Part shown: piece by piece, positions 55,058 to 64,000 of the stretch
Layout: each line of letters begins with the position of its first letter
Position numbering within the stretch: position 1 is the stretch's first letter
Source of the DNA: Mixia osmundae IAM 14324
Lineage: Eukaryota > Basidiomycota > Mixiomycetes > Mixiales > Mixiaceae
Length of the DNA: 64,000 bases
Assembly: GCF_000708205.1 (NCBI RefSeq)
Contig: NW_014575556.1
Location: 492,267 to 556,266 of the forward strand
Reading direction: 5' to 3'
The notes under the pieces: generated by a model
What the model saw: only the letters and a program-made list of their open reading frames with translations
Told to the model about the DNA's origin: nothing
Databases searched by the model: none
Position numbers and translations under genes: made by a program

Positions 55058-56433
55058 ATGAAGTATCTCCCGCTGCTCTCGCTTGCTGGCCTCGCGACTG
55101 CGCGTCATCACGCCCATCATCGCCGTTCGCCTCAGCGATCTGGCATGTTGCCCAGCGGTCTCAACGGCAACAAACTCGCAGCTTTGCCCAGTTCTTGCAT
55201 GCGACCACCCGTCGTCGGCTCGACGATCATCGTACCCGAAATGCAGCCCATCGTGGTCAAGTCAGTACGTGTCCGGTTTGTCGCTCTCCGGCTTCGATTG
55301 ACATCTTGTTTGGCAAGGGCGAGGTCTTTGATGGCAAGAATCAAATGTACCAGTATGCCAACTCGGCCTGCAACATCAACGTTGAGGTCAAGGGCCTCAA
55401 TGCTGCACCTTTCGTCATCCAGCCCGGCGGTACACTCATGAACGTCCACTTGGGTCTCAGTCAAGAGCAGATCCACTGTATGGGTAGCTGCAACATCACA
55501 AACGTGCATGCACATCAGCTGTGTGACGAGACCGTCTCCCTGCAAGGCGATGGCACGTCCTACATCACCTCATCAAGCTTCAGCCACGGCGCCAACAAAG
55601 GCATTCAGGTGAGCACTGTCGCCTACGTTGAGCGCGTCACTCACAACTGTCGCAGGTCGATGGCGATCAGACCGTCTACGTCAACAACGTGTGCTTTGAT
55701 GATCTCAACATTGGCATTGCAACCTGCGGCAACTGCCGCAAAGAGAACGCAGTGACAAAAGGTCCGCTTCGCTTCGAACATCATGCGCCGGGGCTCACGA
55801 CTTTGATTTAGGACGACATTTCGTCCTGAAGAATATCATCGCCAACGATGTTCATCAGGTCTCGACTTGCAACGAGAACTATCACGATACGGTCACGATC
55901 ACTGGTCTGACCGGAAACTACCGTTCTTCAGTCAGTCAGACCACCTCAACAAGGATGGCCTTGCTGAGCGGGAGTCTTGCGATTGACAGTGCGATAGCTT
56001 CATTGGTAACTCCGTCGGCGCGCAACCCAAGAAGATCGGAATCGATATGGCCTCATCATGCTGCCTCATCAGCAATCTCAATTCGCAACACAGCCGCGGA
56101 CCGAGCACGCCCTTTGCTGGACATCTAGGAGGAGGACAGCAGCCTGTCACGCCAGACGACAGTCCCAGCACGATTACACCCGTGACTAACACTCCGCCAA
56201 CTCAAACAGCCAGCCCTGCGACCAAGATCCCGCCGACGCAGTCAGGCAAGCAATCCGGCACTACACCTCCAAAGCAGCCCTCAGCACCGGCCGGCAAGAC
56301 GCCGCCGACCCGATCAGGCAAACCTGGCGGTGGCTCACCACCGACACAACCCATTGCGCCTACTGGTACCACGCCTACAACTCAGGCGGGCAAGCAGCAG
56401 CCTAGCCAAGGCGATGGTGACAACTGCGACTAG
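55058..56433 (+). CDS. Secreted pectate lyase (PL3) with Thr/Pro-rich tail
   Basis: PL3 enzymes cleave de-esterified pectin by beta-elimination. Five exons (introns 55265-55317, 55609-55655, 55762-55811 and 55931-55989) give 388 aa. Signal peptide MKYLPLLSLAGLATA, then a His/Arg-rich propeptide. The right-handed helix core reads GEVFDGKNQMYQYANSACNI, GSCNITNVHAHQLCDETVSL, SSFSHGANKGIQVDGDQTVY and CGNCRKENAVTKGRHFVLKN. The order matches the second lyase at the right edge. After the core, about 105 residues form a linker with repeated TPPT.SGK units, a likely O-glycosylated tail. A CDSFIG exon follows the last intron. Confidence 0.9.
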
Positions 56434-56504
56434 TCTGTATTCATCTTTCATACCGCGAGCTGGTCTCGTAGCAATAATGCATCTACGCTCGTTGATCGTA
56501 CGCC

Positions 56505-58497
56505 CTACAGATCGACAGCAAGCAAAGCGCTGTGCTGCGTGCCGCTAGCCGCCCTGAGTACTTTCCGTGTCGTGAGCGCCTTGTTGCTGATCTTGGTAGG
56601 GGTAGCGTAGCGCTCCTGAGGTGCACCAGGCTCGTCGTCTGGCTCGCCCAGACCAAGCTGACCTTCTCCGTTCAGTCCGAAGCCGTACAGAGCACCGCTG
56701 TCTGCGACCGCGAGTGCTTGCCGTGCTCCTGCTGCGATCTGCACAAAGCGCTCCTCGCCAGGAAAGGTGATAGCGGTCGGGTAAGGCACGCACTTGTTGG
56801 GCACAGACACTGTCATCTTTGCCGTCATCGTAAGGTTGAACTTTTCGACTTCTGTGAGCGCCGAGCCGCTCGCTTCGAGCGAAGCGATTCGCTCTTCTTC
56901 CTTTTGTCCTGCAGCTTCCTGTGCTGCCTTTGCGTCTATTTGTCGTTGATTGGCATTGATCATCGCCTCGTGTGCGTCGGAAAGACCGCATTGACCATCG
57001 TCGCATCGACCACAAGCAAAGACGCGACCATCATCGAGTAAGAAAAGACTGTGATGCTCTCCGCCACTCATTGCGACCACTTTGGCACCATTCAGATTGT
57101 CCGGTAGCAGTGCTTCGATGACCGTCGGCTTGCCGATCGAGTCTTCCAGACCTCCGTCCTTGTCACTCAGACCGAGCTGCTGAAAGGTGTTGAGGCCCCA
57201 TCCGTACACCTTGCCGGACTCGTCGAGCGCAAAGCTATGGAAGCTGCCGGCACCGACTGCGATGATGTTCTTGAGCCCAATCCCTTCCGCTCGAAGGCCA
57301 TTGGTCGTCCGTCGTGCCATGATCTTGCGACCGAGCTGAGCTTGCTGACCTACGCCCCAGGAGGCTACTGTGCCATCTTGTAGCAGAGCAACGACGTGGT
57401 TATCGCCCGCTGCTACGCTGACGCATGGACTGGGCATCGCAATCGTGACGGGTGAGAATTGGCGAGTAGGATGCCCTTCTACGCCATCGAAACCGGTCGA
57501 GCCGTCTTCAGCCTGCCATGAGCGTATGAGTATGCTGTCAAATACAGGCAAGACATGCGTACGCGAAAGCTACCCCATGCTTTCAGCTCGCCTTGATCGC
57601 TGACGGCCAGACTGATCGAGTCGCCCGCGGCGACAGAGACTGCCTTGAAGCCAGCATCGCTCAAGCCGGTCACCACCATGGGCACAAACTCGTTCTCTGC
57701 CGTAGCATCCTGGTCCACCCGCGGCCCGCTCTCGCCTTCCTCTGTCTGCTCATCCGGCAATCTGTCGCGATAGACTGCTGTTATGCGTCCTAGTGCTGCA
57801 TTGTCATTGGCGCCCCATGACCAGACCTGTTGGTTGTCCTGGCGTCAGCAGAGACATACTGCCGAAGCGCGGAGACCGACCTTTCCCTCTGAATCCGTGG
57901 CGATGGTATGGAAGCCGCCGACGGCGATATCTGCCAGACCAGATGGACCCAGCTTGCCCTCTGTGGCTAGCTTCTCAAAAAGGGCATGTAGTCTCGGTCG
58001 CCAGACTTGTGTAGCGTTGTCCGCCGTGCCCAGACCGAGCTGACCACTGTCGCCTGCGCCACAGACAAGGGCAGCATAGCGTGTCTGAGTAGCAGAGGGT
58101 CGTGCTGAAGCTTCAAAGCTGAACGCTGGCGATAGCTCTGCAGGAGCTTGGTGAGGGATCGCATTGACGACTCGAGCAGCACGACGTTTGTTGCCCGTGA
58201 CGGACGAGACGGCGGAAGCGCTCCTCTTTAAGCTTGATTGTGAGTTACCGGGTAATTGGAGATGTTTATTGAGTGCGCCATTCGTTTGATGTGATGCAAC
58301 AGGAGCTGACGGCACATCTGCAGCTGTTGAGGATCGCTGCAGGGGATTGCCACGCTGGCTTTGTCTGAGCGATGTCGAAGTGAGGTTCTCAGACAAGCTG
58401 TCGACTTCTTTTGTGACCACAGAATTCGCTGCGCGCTCGTGTCAGAGTGTAAGAATCAGACACAGTGTGGCGCACTCTTTTTGGGTCTGGGAGGCAT
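56505..58497 (-). CDS. RCC1-repeat protein, probable Ran guanine exchange factor
   Basis: RCC1 (Prp20 in yeast, Pim1 in fission yeast) loads GTP on Ran at chromatin. Four exons (introns 58429-58475, 57839-57880 and 57513-57562) give 617 aa. It starts MPPRPKKTNSVVTKEV, with a basic second patch KRSASAVSSVTGNKRRAARV as nuclear signal. RCC1 blades are plain: CGAGDSGQLGLG, WSWGANDNAALGR, LKAWGSFRAEDG, GTVASWGVGQQAQLGR, KVYGWGLNTFQQLGL and GALYGFGLNGEGQLGLGEPD. A charged insert (about 465-500) interrupts one blade. The 42-nt intron joins GK to DNQQVW in phase. The first exon is only 22 nt, and its ATG is 17 bp from the divergent neighbour's ATG. Confidence 0.93.
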
Positions 58498-58514
58498 GCT
58501 TGCTGCCCAGTCCA

Positions 58515-59076
58515 ATGATGATTCGTCGCGGTGCTGTTGCGCTGGATTCATCTGACGCGCAAATCTCTGTTGCGCGTCCGAGCGCTGAGCAGACGCGACT
58601 CGCGGCGTCGTCGACGTTCGGTCGCACCGCCTTGGTCGACCAGAGGACGAGGCAAAGACCTTCGTATCAGTATGGACTCATTTACGAGCAGTCTATCAGC
58701 GCTGGTACGCTCCAGATCGTTCGGCATGCCCTGCAAGCTGACCCGACTCTGTTGGCGAACAGCCTCGCAGCGTCAGTGGCGAACAGAACCAGGTCAATCG
58801 ACTTTGTAGTCTCCTGCATGCTGCACGAACTGATCTGAGCTGTGTAGATGGTCGCATCAGCGCATACAATGGCAGTGCAAGTCGACGAGAAGTAGGCGCC
58901 ACTTGCTTCAAGCACAGTGGCGACGGTATTGATTGCTGCACGTCGGCAGACGACATCGTATCGATTCCGCTCAAGCAGAACTCGACAAGCTCAACTCAGC
59001 CATTGCTGCGACGGAGCAACGGCGCCAAGAGCTCGAGCGTCAGCTGGTCTCCAATCAGACCGGTCAAGCATCATGA
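58515..59076 (+). CDS. Small coiled-coil protein, unknown
   Basis: Three exons (introns 58806-58847 and 58892-58949) close in phase to 153 aa: MMIRRGAVALDSSDAQISVA, YGLIYEQSISAGTLQIVRHA, then a short middle exon (ASAHTMAVQVDEK) and a C-terminal coiled coil SAQAELDKLNSAIAATEQRR ending QTGQAS. The size and helix-coil layout resemble subunits of small adaptor or kinetochore complexes, but I cannot name a family. Phase agreement at both introns is the main evidence. Its start lies only 17 bp from the RCC1 start on the other strand, so the true start, or the RCC1 first exon, may differ. Confidence 0.55.
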
Positions 59077-59271
59077 CCACACCATCGCCTTATGCGTCAG
59101 ACATGTTCGCGCATCTACCCCCCCTTTGAGTCACCCTTCATCATCATCATTGTGCCAACGCCACCAGATCTGCTGCTTTCGTCATGACCGTTCATCATCC
59201 CATCAGGAGTTGTATGCAACATTAATGTAGCTTTTGCTCGACGACAACAACAATGGTTTCTTGCAGTGAGA

Positions 59272-60119
59272 TCATGCCATCTTGTCCAGCGGACGGTTGA
59301 ACCCTCCTCGTCTGTCATCGCTGCGTCACGAGGGCGCACAAGCTGCAAGGGAGGGGCTGACCTGTTCATGTACTGACGGTAGACTCGCTCTTTCTTGACG
59401 TCTGCCGTGCCAATGTCATTATTACCCGCTACATGATGACCCTGCGCGACTGCTTGTGTGAGTATACTAGAAAAGTTCTCGAGCCAGCGGGTACGCACCT
59501 TTGTTGTGCCGAAGCCGCCGAATCCCATGAGTGCAGCCATTGCAGCTGCATCATCATCGTCATCATCTTGCGCCTCCATCTGCTCGTCCTCCTCCTGAGC
59601 CACATGACCCTTGTTTGCATGACGTGCAGGCTCAGGTGTAGCAGACTCGGCCGGCTTCGAGCCCGGGGTGAGTTCTATCCGAACGGCGCGGTGTGGCTCA
59701 TCTTTTGCTCTCTCGCGCGCAGGGACGGGTGAGCGAGCTCGCGGAGGCGGCGGGGAGCGTCTGTGCGATCCAGCGGGCGATCTCCGACCCTCTTCAACTC
59801 TCCTGCGTCTTTCCCTTGCAGGAGGACTGCGACTCTTGCGCGTGACGGGACTCCTGCTGCGTCGTCGAGCAGGAGGACTCCGACTTCTTCGAGGGACCGG
59901 ACTCCGACTGCGGTGTCTCGACCGTCTGCTGTCTCTCTCTTGAGCGGGCGGGGAGCGTCTGTCATCTCTCTGCCGCCTCGAACGATCGTCATCGTGTCGA
60001 GAGCGATCATTGTCGTAGCGTGAATCTGATCGCGGCCTCTCCCTGCCGTGTGAAGGCGGCAGGGGAGCTCTGCGCTCTCTGTCATCGTGAGACCGTCTAT
60101 CGCGCTGTCGGTCGCTCAT
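59272..60119 (-). CDS. SNRNP27: U4/U6.U5 tri-snRNP 27 kDa protein (SNRNP27, DUF1777)
   Basis: This factor acts during spliceosome activation near the 5' splice site. Three exons (introns 59442-59498 and 59312-59361) give 246 aa. The N-terminal two thirds is an RS-like domain (MSDRQRDRRSHDDRERR, many RSRSPP units). After an acidic patch comes the conserved C-terminal block: AAMAALMGFGGFGTTKGHHV, VKKERVYRQYMNRRGGFNRP, ending LDKMA. The MGFG.F.TTKGK, RQYMNR+GGFNRPLD residues are the family hallmark and span both introns. It shares a 104-bp divergent promoter with CBP20. Confidence 0.95.
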
Positions 60120-60223
60120 AGCTCGACGGAGTAGGCCGCTTCGTCGATTGGCTTTGACTCGGGTCGCGACACACTTCGGCGGCAAGCCGGTAAGCCGGAC
60201 GAGCGAGAGGACGAGGGCGGGAG

Positions 60224-61080
60224 ATGGCGACGCTGCATGTGTGTCCACAGCTGGACAGCACGTCTGGCTACAAGGACAGGCAGTCCATATTGAGCTATGA
60301 GGATCAGCAAGCCAAGCTGGCCAGCTCCACGACGCTCTACGTGGGCAACATGTCTTTCTTCAGTCCGTCGTTTCCCCTTGCGCCTCAACTTGACGCACTG
60401 AGCTGAGCCCATGCGGACTCGGACAGCTACGGAAGAACAGATCTACGAGCTCTTCTCGCGAACGGGCAGCATCAAGCGGATCATCATGGGCCTGGACAGG
60501 ATGAACAAGACTCCCTGTGGCTTCTGCTTTGTCGAGTCCGTCCTTTCCTCGCTCCTTAGCACACACACACTCTCTCTTGTGTGTCCTGACGAATGAGGTA
60601 TGGGCAGGTACTATACCAATCAAGATGCACGAGCGGCAATGAGGTACATCTCGGGTACCAAACTGGACGACAGAGTCATCCGAGCCGATCTCGACCCCGG
60701 TTTCATTGCCGGACGCCAGTACGGTCGTGGCAGGGCAGGCGGTCAAGTGAGGGACGAGTACAGGGAAGACTGTAAGTCATCGAGCTCATGTTGACAACGA
60801 TCCTTGCTCAGCCAGCGAGGACCAGTCGATGCTGGGCGAGGCGGATGGGGACACCTGAAAGCGCAACAGCAACGCGAAGCTGAAGAAGCAGAGCGGGAGA
60901 GACAGCAAGGTGCGCTCTACAGGAACGATCACGATATGCAGGGCATGCGAGATGTGCCCATGGGCGAGCAGACGGCCGAAGAAGTGAGTGTCTCCTCTGA
61001 TCCCATGCGCAGATTCTTGTCTGACGAACGAGCAGAATATGCGTTTCAGAAGGGAGATAGACGAAGAAGAAGAAGCATAA
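60224..61080 (+). CDS. CBC2: Nuclear cap-binding protein subunit 2 (CBP20)
   Basis: CBP20 with CBP80 binds the m7G cap of nascent RNA and stimulates splicing and export. Five exons (introns 60363-60426, 60536-60607, 60772-60825 and 60984-61035) give 204 aa. Before the RRM is the cap-binding [22 protein letters not shown]2 is [20 protein letters not shown], then [20 protein letters not shown] and RNP1 CGFCFVEYYTNQDA. The C-terminal part has [40 protein letters not shown] and [14 protein letters not shown], also involved in cap contacts in human CBP20. Aromatic cap-stacking tyrosines are present in SGYKD and near LSYED. The end is a Glu-rich tail. Confidence 0.96.
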
Positions 61081-61091
61081 GACTTGCAAGT

Positions 61092-62419
61092 CTATGCATC
61101 GCGCTGGCCTGTACAACGCCTTTTGTCTGTTGTCTCATCACTGCACACTCTTATCAGACTCGTTTCTTCGAAAGAGCAAATCTGAAAAAGGCTCACAAAG
61201 ATAAAGTGGAACGGGTAGCCTGGGTTCTTGATCCTGAAGATACCCATGAGAGCCCCAAAGACGACCAGGAAGATGCCCAGCCAGACATAGACGCCCAGTC
61301 TCTGCCTCAGCGGGTCTTGCACTTTGGGCAAGGTCACCCCGATCGTATACGCCGAGAATGCGAGCAAGCCATCTGCAAGCTCGTCAGATCAAGCAGTGTG
61401 CAGCCACAGCTTCGCGTGAACTCACAGAGGCCCATGACGATCTGGGTCTCGACAGCGTACTGGCTCGAGAATCCTCCCTGGACGTATTCGATCTTGCCCG
61501 GCTGACCTCCTGCCCACAAGGGGTGCCTGATCTGGTTCCACATGTGTCCAGAAGTAAAGAGTAAAATCGACGCCTGCTCTCCCTGCGCATGAGTGCCCGA
61601 CCTGGACGCACGGAAAAGCAAGACTGACGATCGTCGTGGCAGACCAGAGCGCTTTTGAACTGAGGATGAGCTTGACGTGTGGCCAGAAAGAGAAGGACAA
61701 GCCGATGACGCCGACGAAGATGACGACGAGACTGCCGATCTTGTTATAGTCTGGCGGCCTCCTAAAGGGTATATGGACGCCAAGTCGCGCGTTGAGGAAA
61801 GCAGCAAAGGGTTCAGCTGTCGGTCCGCTGCAGTGGCGAACAAGCTCGTCAGCCGCATAGACAACCTGTCAGATCAAGCACGACTTGCTTTCTGTTGAAT
61901 TCGTACGTGTCTGGCTTGGCGAGCGGCTTTGCCTCTGGTCCCTCGGTGGGATAGTATAGCAATCCGTTCGGTGCAGTCGATAATTGCAGCTGTCGCCTTG
62001 CATTGAGCTCCTAGTCTACTGGATCAGAGCATGAAGGCACCCTTCTGAAGATCTCTTGGCCATCTTCAAAGTCGAGCACGCCGAAGAAATGGGGATGGAC
62101 GGCCGACCTGACGCCTTGGAACGATCGTGCAACGAGTCGATGTTCGCCGTCAAAGATCCTGCCGGGCGATCAGCGCAACCTCACCCAGAGCAGCCCAGAT
62201 GAAGACATACTGGCAAGGCTTGCAGGAGAACTGGGGGCCTAGGGCAGTGATGATGACGCTGGCAGAATAGTTGCGAGGTGAAGCCACGAGCTCGTCATAG
62301 CTTGCTGATGTCAGCTTGACGACGCCCCCATTGGCTCGTGCTAGGCTCTCAAATTTGGCGACCTTGTCAGCTCTTGCTGTCGCTATCGCTGCTGCCAGAG
62401 TGAGCCATAGCAGACGCAT
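61092..62419 (-). CDS. Oligosaccharyltransferase subunit Ost3/Ost6
   Basis: Ost3/Ost6 (TUSC3/MAGT1 in animals) are ER thioredoxin-fold subunits that help glycosylate specific asparagines. Six exons (introns 62159-62210, 61990-62040, 61828-61888, 61583-61628 and 61373-61425) give about 354 aa. Signal peptide MRLLWLTLAAAIATARA, then a thioredoxin domain with ALGPQFSCKPCQ, holding the CxxC redox pair. LDFEDGQEIFRRLQLSTAPN continues the fold. Four membrane helices follow (SLVVIFVGVIGLSFSFWP, LWSATTI..., GLLAFSAYTIGV, VYVWLGIFLVVFGALMGIF). The third intron uses a canonical GC donor (GCAAGT). The last 35 residues look spliced rather than coding, so the C-terminus is uncertain and may end soon after NPGYPFHFIF. 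Confidence 0.9.
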
Positions 62420-62786
62420 GACTCGGGCCGACGAGACAGTGCAGCAGGACAATCGCGACGGCCTGCAGCAGCGCGACTTGCCAAACGTCAAACTGCTTGG
62501 CTTCGAGCCTGCTAGACATTGTCTTGCCCGCGATCCCACGGCTCACAGCTCATCAATCATCGACAACATCAACATCGTCAGCTGGTGTACCCCTCCTGAC
62601 CATTCTATCTCGCGTGCAGCGCGTTGCTCACTTCCTCATCAATGGCCACCCTCTCGGATTGACGATCTGTCTGTCAGGCATCCATCATGCTGCATCCTTC
62701 TTGCTTCCCACAACAAGAAGACGATTGCACATGAGCTTCATCATCAGACCAGCTGACCGACCTGCTTTGCCCCCTTCTCAGATCGA

Positions 62787-64000
62787 TCATGCTCGGCCAT
62801 GATGATGGTGATGATGGTGTCTGAAGTTTCGGTGGTGCTCAACTTCCCAGATCAGCTTCTTGCGTCGCTCTTCCTTCTCTTTGCGCAGCTGGTTGGCCTT
62901 CAGGCTGACTCCCGGTCCGGTCTTCAAGGGCGGTTCGCCTGATCCGGTATGCTGTGCGGGCGGGTTAGGTGCTTTACCCTTTGAGTTGCCACTCGACGGT
63001 GCTGGTGCTTGAACAGGTGCCTTTGAAGCCGAGTTCCAGCCGCCGTTGCGATTGTTCGGTCCAGCTCCGCCACCGCCGTTAGTCTGACCTGCTGCTGGTC
63101 GGATCGAAGACAGGGGTTGCAGAGCGGCCACAGCCTTGCAGCAGCCCGTCTGCTCGTTCACAGTCGCCTTGAAGGGTTCCGCCTGGTTGTCATTGCCATG
63201 GAAAGTATCGCAGACAGATCGTGCATCGCCAGCAAGCTTCGAGATTGAAAAGCTGTCGCCATAGTTGGTATTGCATGCAGAGATCTGGCGCACGCCGTGG
63301 CTTTCGATGTTGTCCATCGTCATCGTACGAGGACCTTGGACGACACAGTTTCCGCAAGAGGCCGCACCGATATCGATGTTGCTGAGGCACGAGTTGCTAA
63401 GCGACACGATCACGCCGCTGCCATCGAGCTGGAGAGCCTTATTGGGACCATTGCTGAAAGTGCAACCGCTCACGACGACCTTGCCAGGGCGCAAAACTGC
63501 GATGGCTTCGTCGCATACCGACATCCAGTGAACGTCGGTGATTGTAGCACTGCCGAGCAAGTGCACACTTTCTTGACTACGCCATAAGAAAGCTCTCGTC
63601 AAGCTAGCGCCATCCTCAAGAACGAACGGTGCCTGGTAGTCGCCCTTGACTTCGCGATTGACGTCGCAATGTTCGTCGCCGTACTTGTAGATCTTGTAGC
63701 CACCGTCGAACGTCTGACCCTGCAACAAAGGCGACGATCCTTCTTTCAGCACAATGAGCAAGCGCAGAGGGCCTGACGTACAGCAGCGACGATGATGGGC
63801 TTGTCCACCGGAATGATGACGACCTCAACAGACGGCGTAGGTCGCGAGGAGCACAGCGTGGACGTATCCACGGTAGAAGCATCGTCCATCGTACCATCAG
63901 GATCCGAATTGGTCTTGTCCTGACGTCTCTGGATGGTCATCTCGCCCTTGACCAGCAAGGGCGCCACAGCGCACACAAAGGCTATCAGTACAGACCCTTT
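62787..64000 (-). CDS. Secreted pectate lyase (PL3), 5' end beyond right edge
   Basis: A second PL3 lyase, cut by the window edge before its start codon. The first visible residues, VLIAFVCAVAPLLVKG, are the end of a signal peptide. A short intron (about 63743-63777, 35 nt) joins PIIVAAV to GSSPLLQGQTFDGGYKIYKY. The core has GSATITDVHWMSVCDEAIAV, SGCTFSNGPNKALQLDG, ASCGNCVVQGPRTM, SHGVRQISACNTNYGDSFSI and NEQTGCCKAV. It aligns throughout with the lyase at 55058 but is clearly diverged. After the core comes a Gly/Asn/Pro/Ser-rich linker, then a charged helix KANQLRKEKEERRKKLIWEV and a run of seven histidines before the stop. Confidence 0.9.

Noticed and set aside
55132-55545. 137-codon minus-strand frame inside pectate lyase 1
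   Set aside because: Antisense shadow of an exon with clear PL3 sequence.
1-64000. Transposons, LTR elements, CRISPR arrays
   Set aside because: No reverse transcriptase, integrase, transposase, long terminal repeat or regularly spaced repeat was recognised on either strand.

Overview
The window is a compact nuclear segment of a fungus, almost certainly a basidiomycete. Nearly every gene is split by short introns (about 35-85 nt, mostly 45-60) with GT-AG or occasional GC-AG ends, genes lie 20-300 bp apart on both strands, and the protein families are typically fungal (a rhodopsin, PL3 pectate lyases, a KTR mannosyltransferase, a Snf5 with a GATA finger, PEX1, cobalamin-independent methionine synthase). 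The general look fits a small-genome plant-associated basidiomycete, perhaps Mixia-like Pucciniomycotina, but the species cannot be fixed by reading alone. Exon structures were built by hand from splice signals, phase and family knowledge. For most genes the phases close exactly, which is the main support.

Layout. 1-12.9 kb: a truncated serine-rich gene, a fused double tubulin cofactor A, MED11, a DUF1348 protein, a microbial rhodopsin, elongation factor eEF1B-gamma, a PX/DUF3818 lipid-binding protein, a Rab5-type GTPase, SWI5 and a tail-anchored SET5-like methyltransferase. 12.95 kb: an intron-containing tRNA-Gln(CUG). 13-18.3 kb: an unresolved gene, NSRP1, PRCC and a KTR mannosyltransferase. 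18.35-20.6 kb: the gene-poorest part, with a tandem pair of tiny secreted cysteine proteins and then about 1 kb without a confident gene. 20.6-23.6 kb: a divergent FAD monooxygenase/MFS transporter pair. 23.8-45.3 kb: a carrier, MET6, an expansin-like secreted protein, an unknown 747-aa protein, a double-GAF protein, Ap4A phosphorylase, a wax-synthase-like acyltransferase, an NCS1 permease, PEX1, an unknown protein and a delta-12 desaturase. 45.4-64 kb: SNF5, DUF2237, a membrane protein, an orphan ORF, RNase H2 subunit B, a methyltransferase, pectate lyase 1, RCC1, a small coiled-coil protein, SNRNP27, CBP20, OST3 and pectate lyase 2 (cut by the right edge).

Themes. Splicing and mRNA factors recur (NSRP1, PRCC, SNRNP27 and CBP20, the last two sharing a promoter of about 100 bp). 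Two pectate lyases, an expansin-like protein and two small secreted cysteine proteins suggest contact with plant tissue. No transposon, LTR element or CRISPR-like array was recognised. The most unusual items are the fused tandem TBCA protein, the rhodopsin with all visible proton-pump residues, the duplicated secreted-protein locus, the SET5-like protein with a C-terminal membrane anchor, and the recurrent GC-AG and very short introns.
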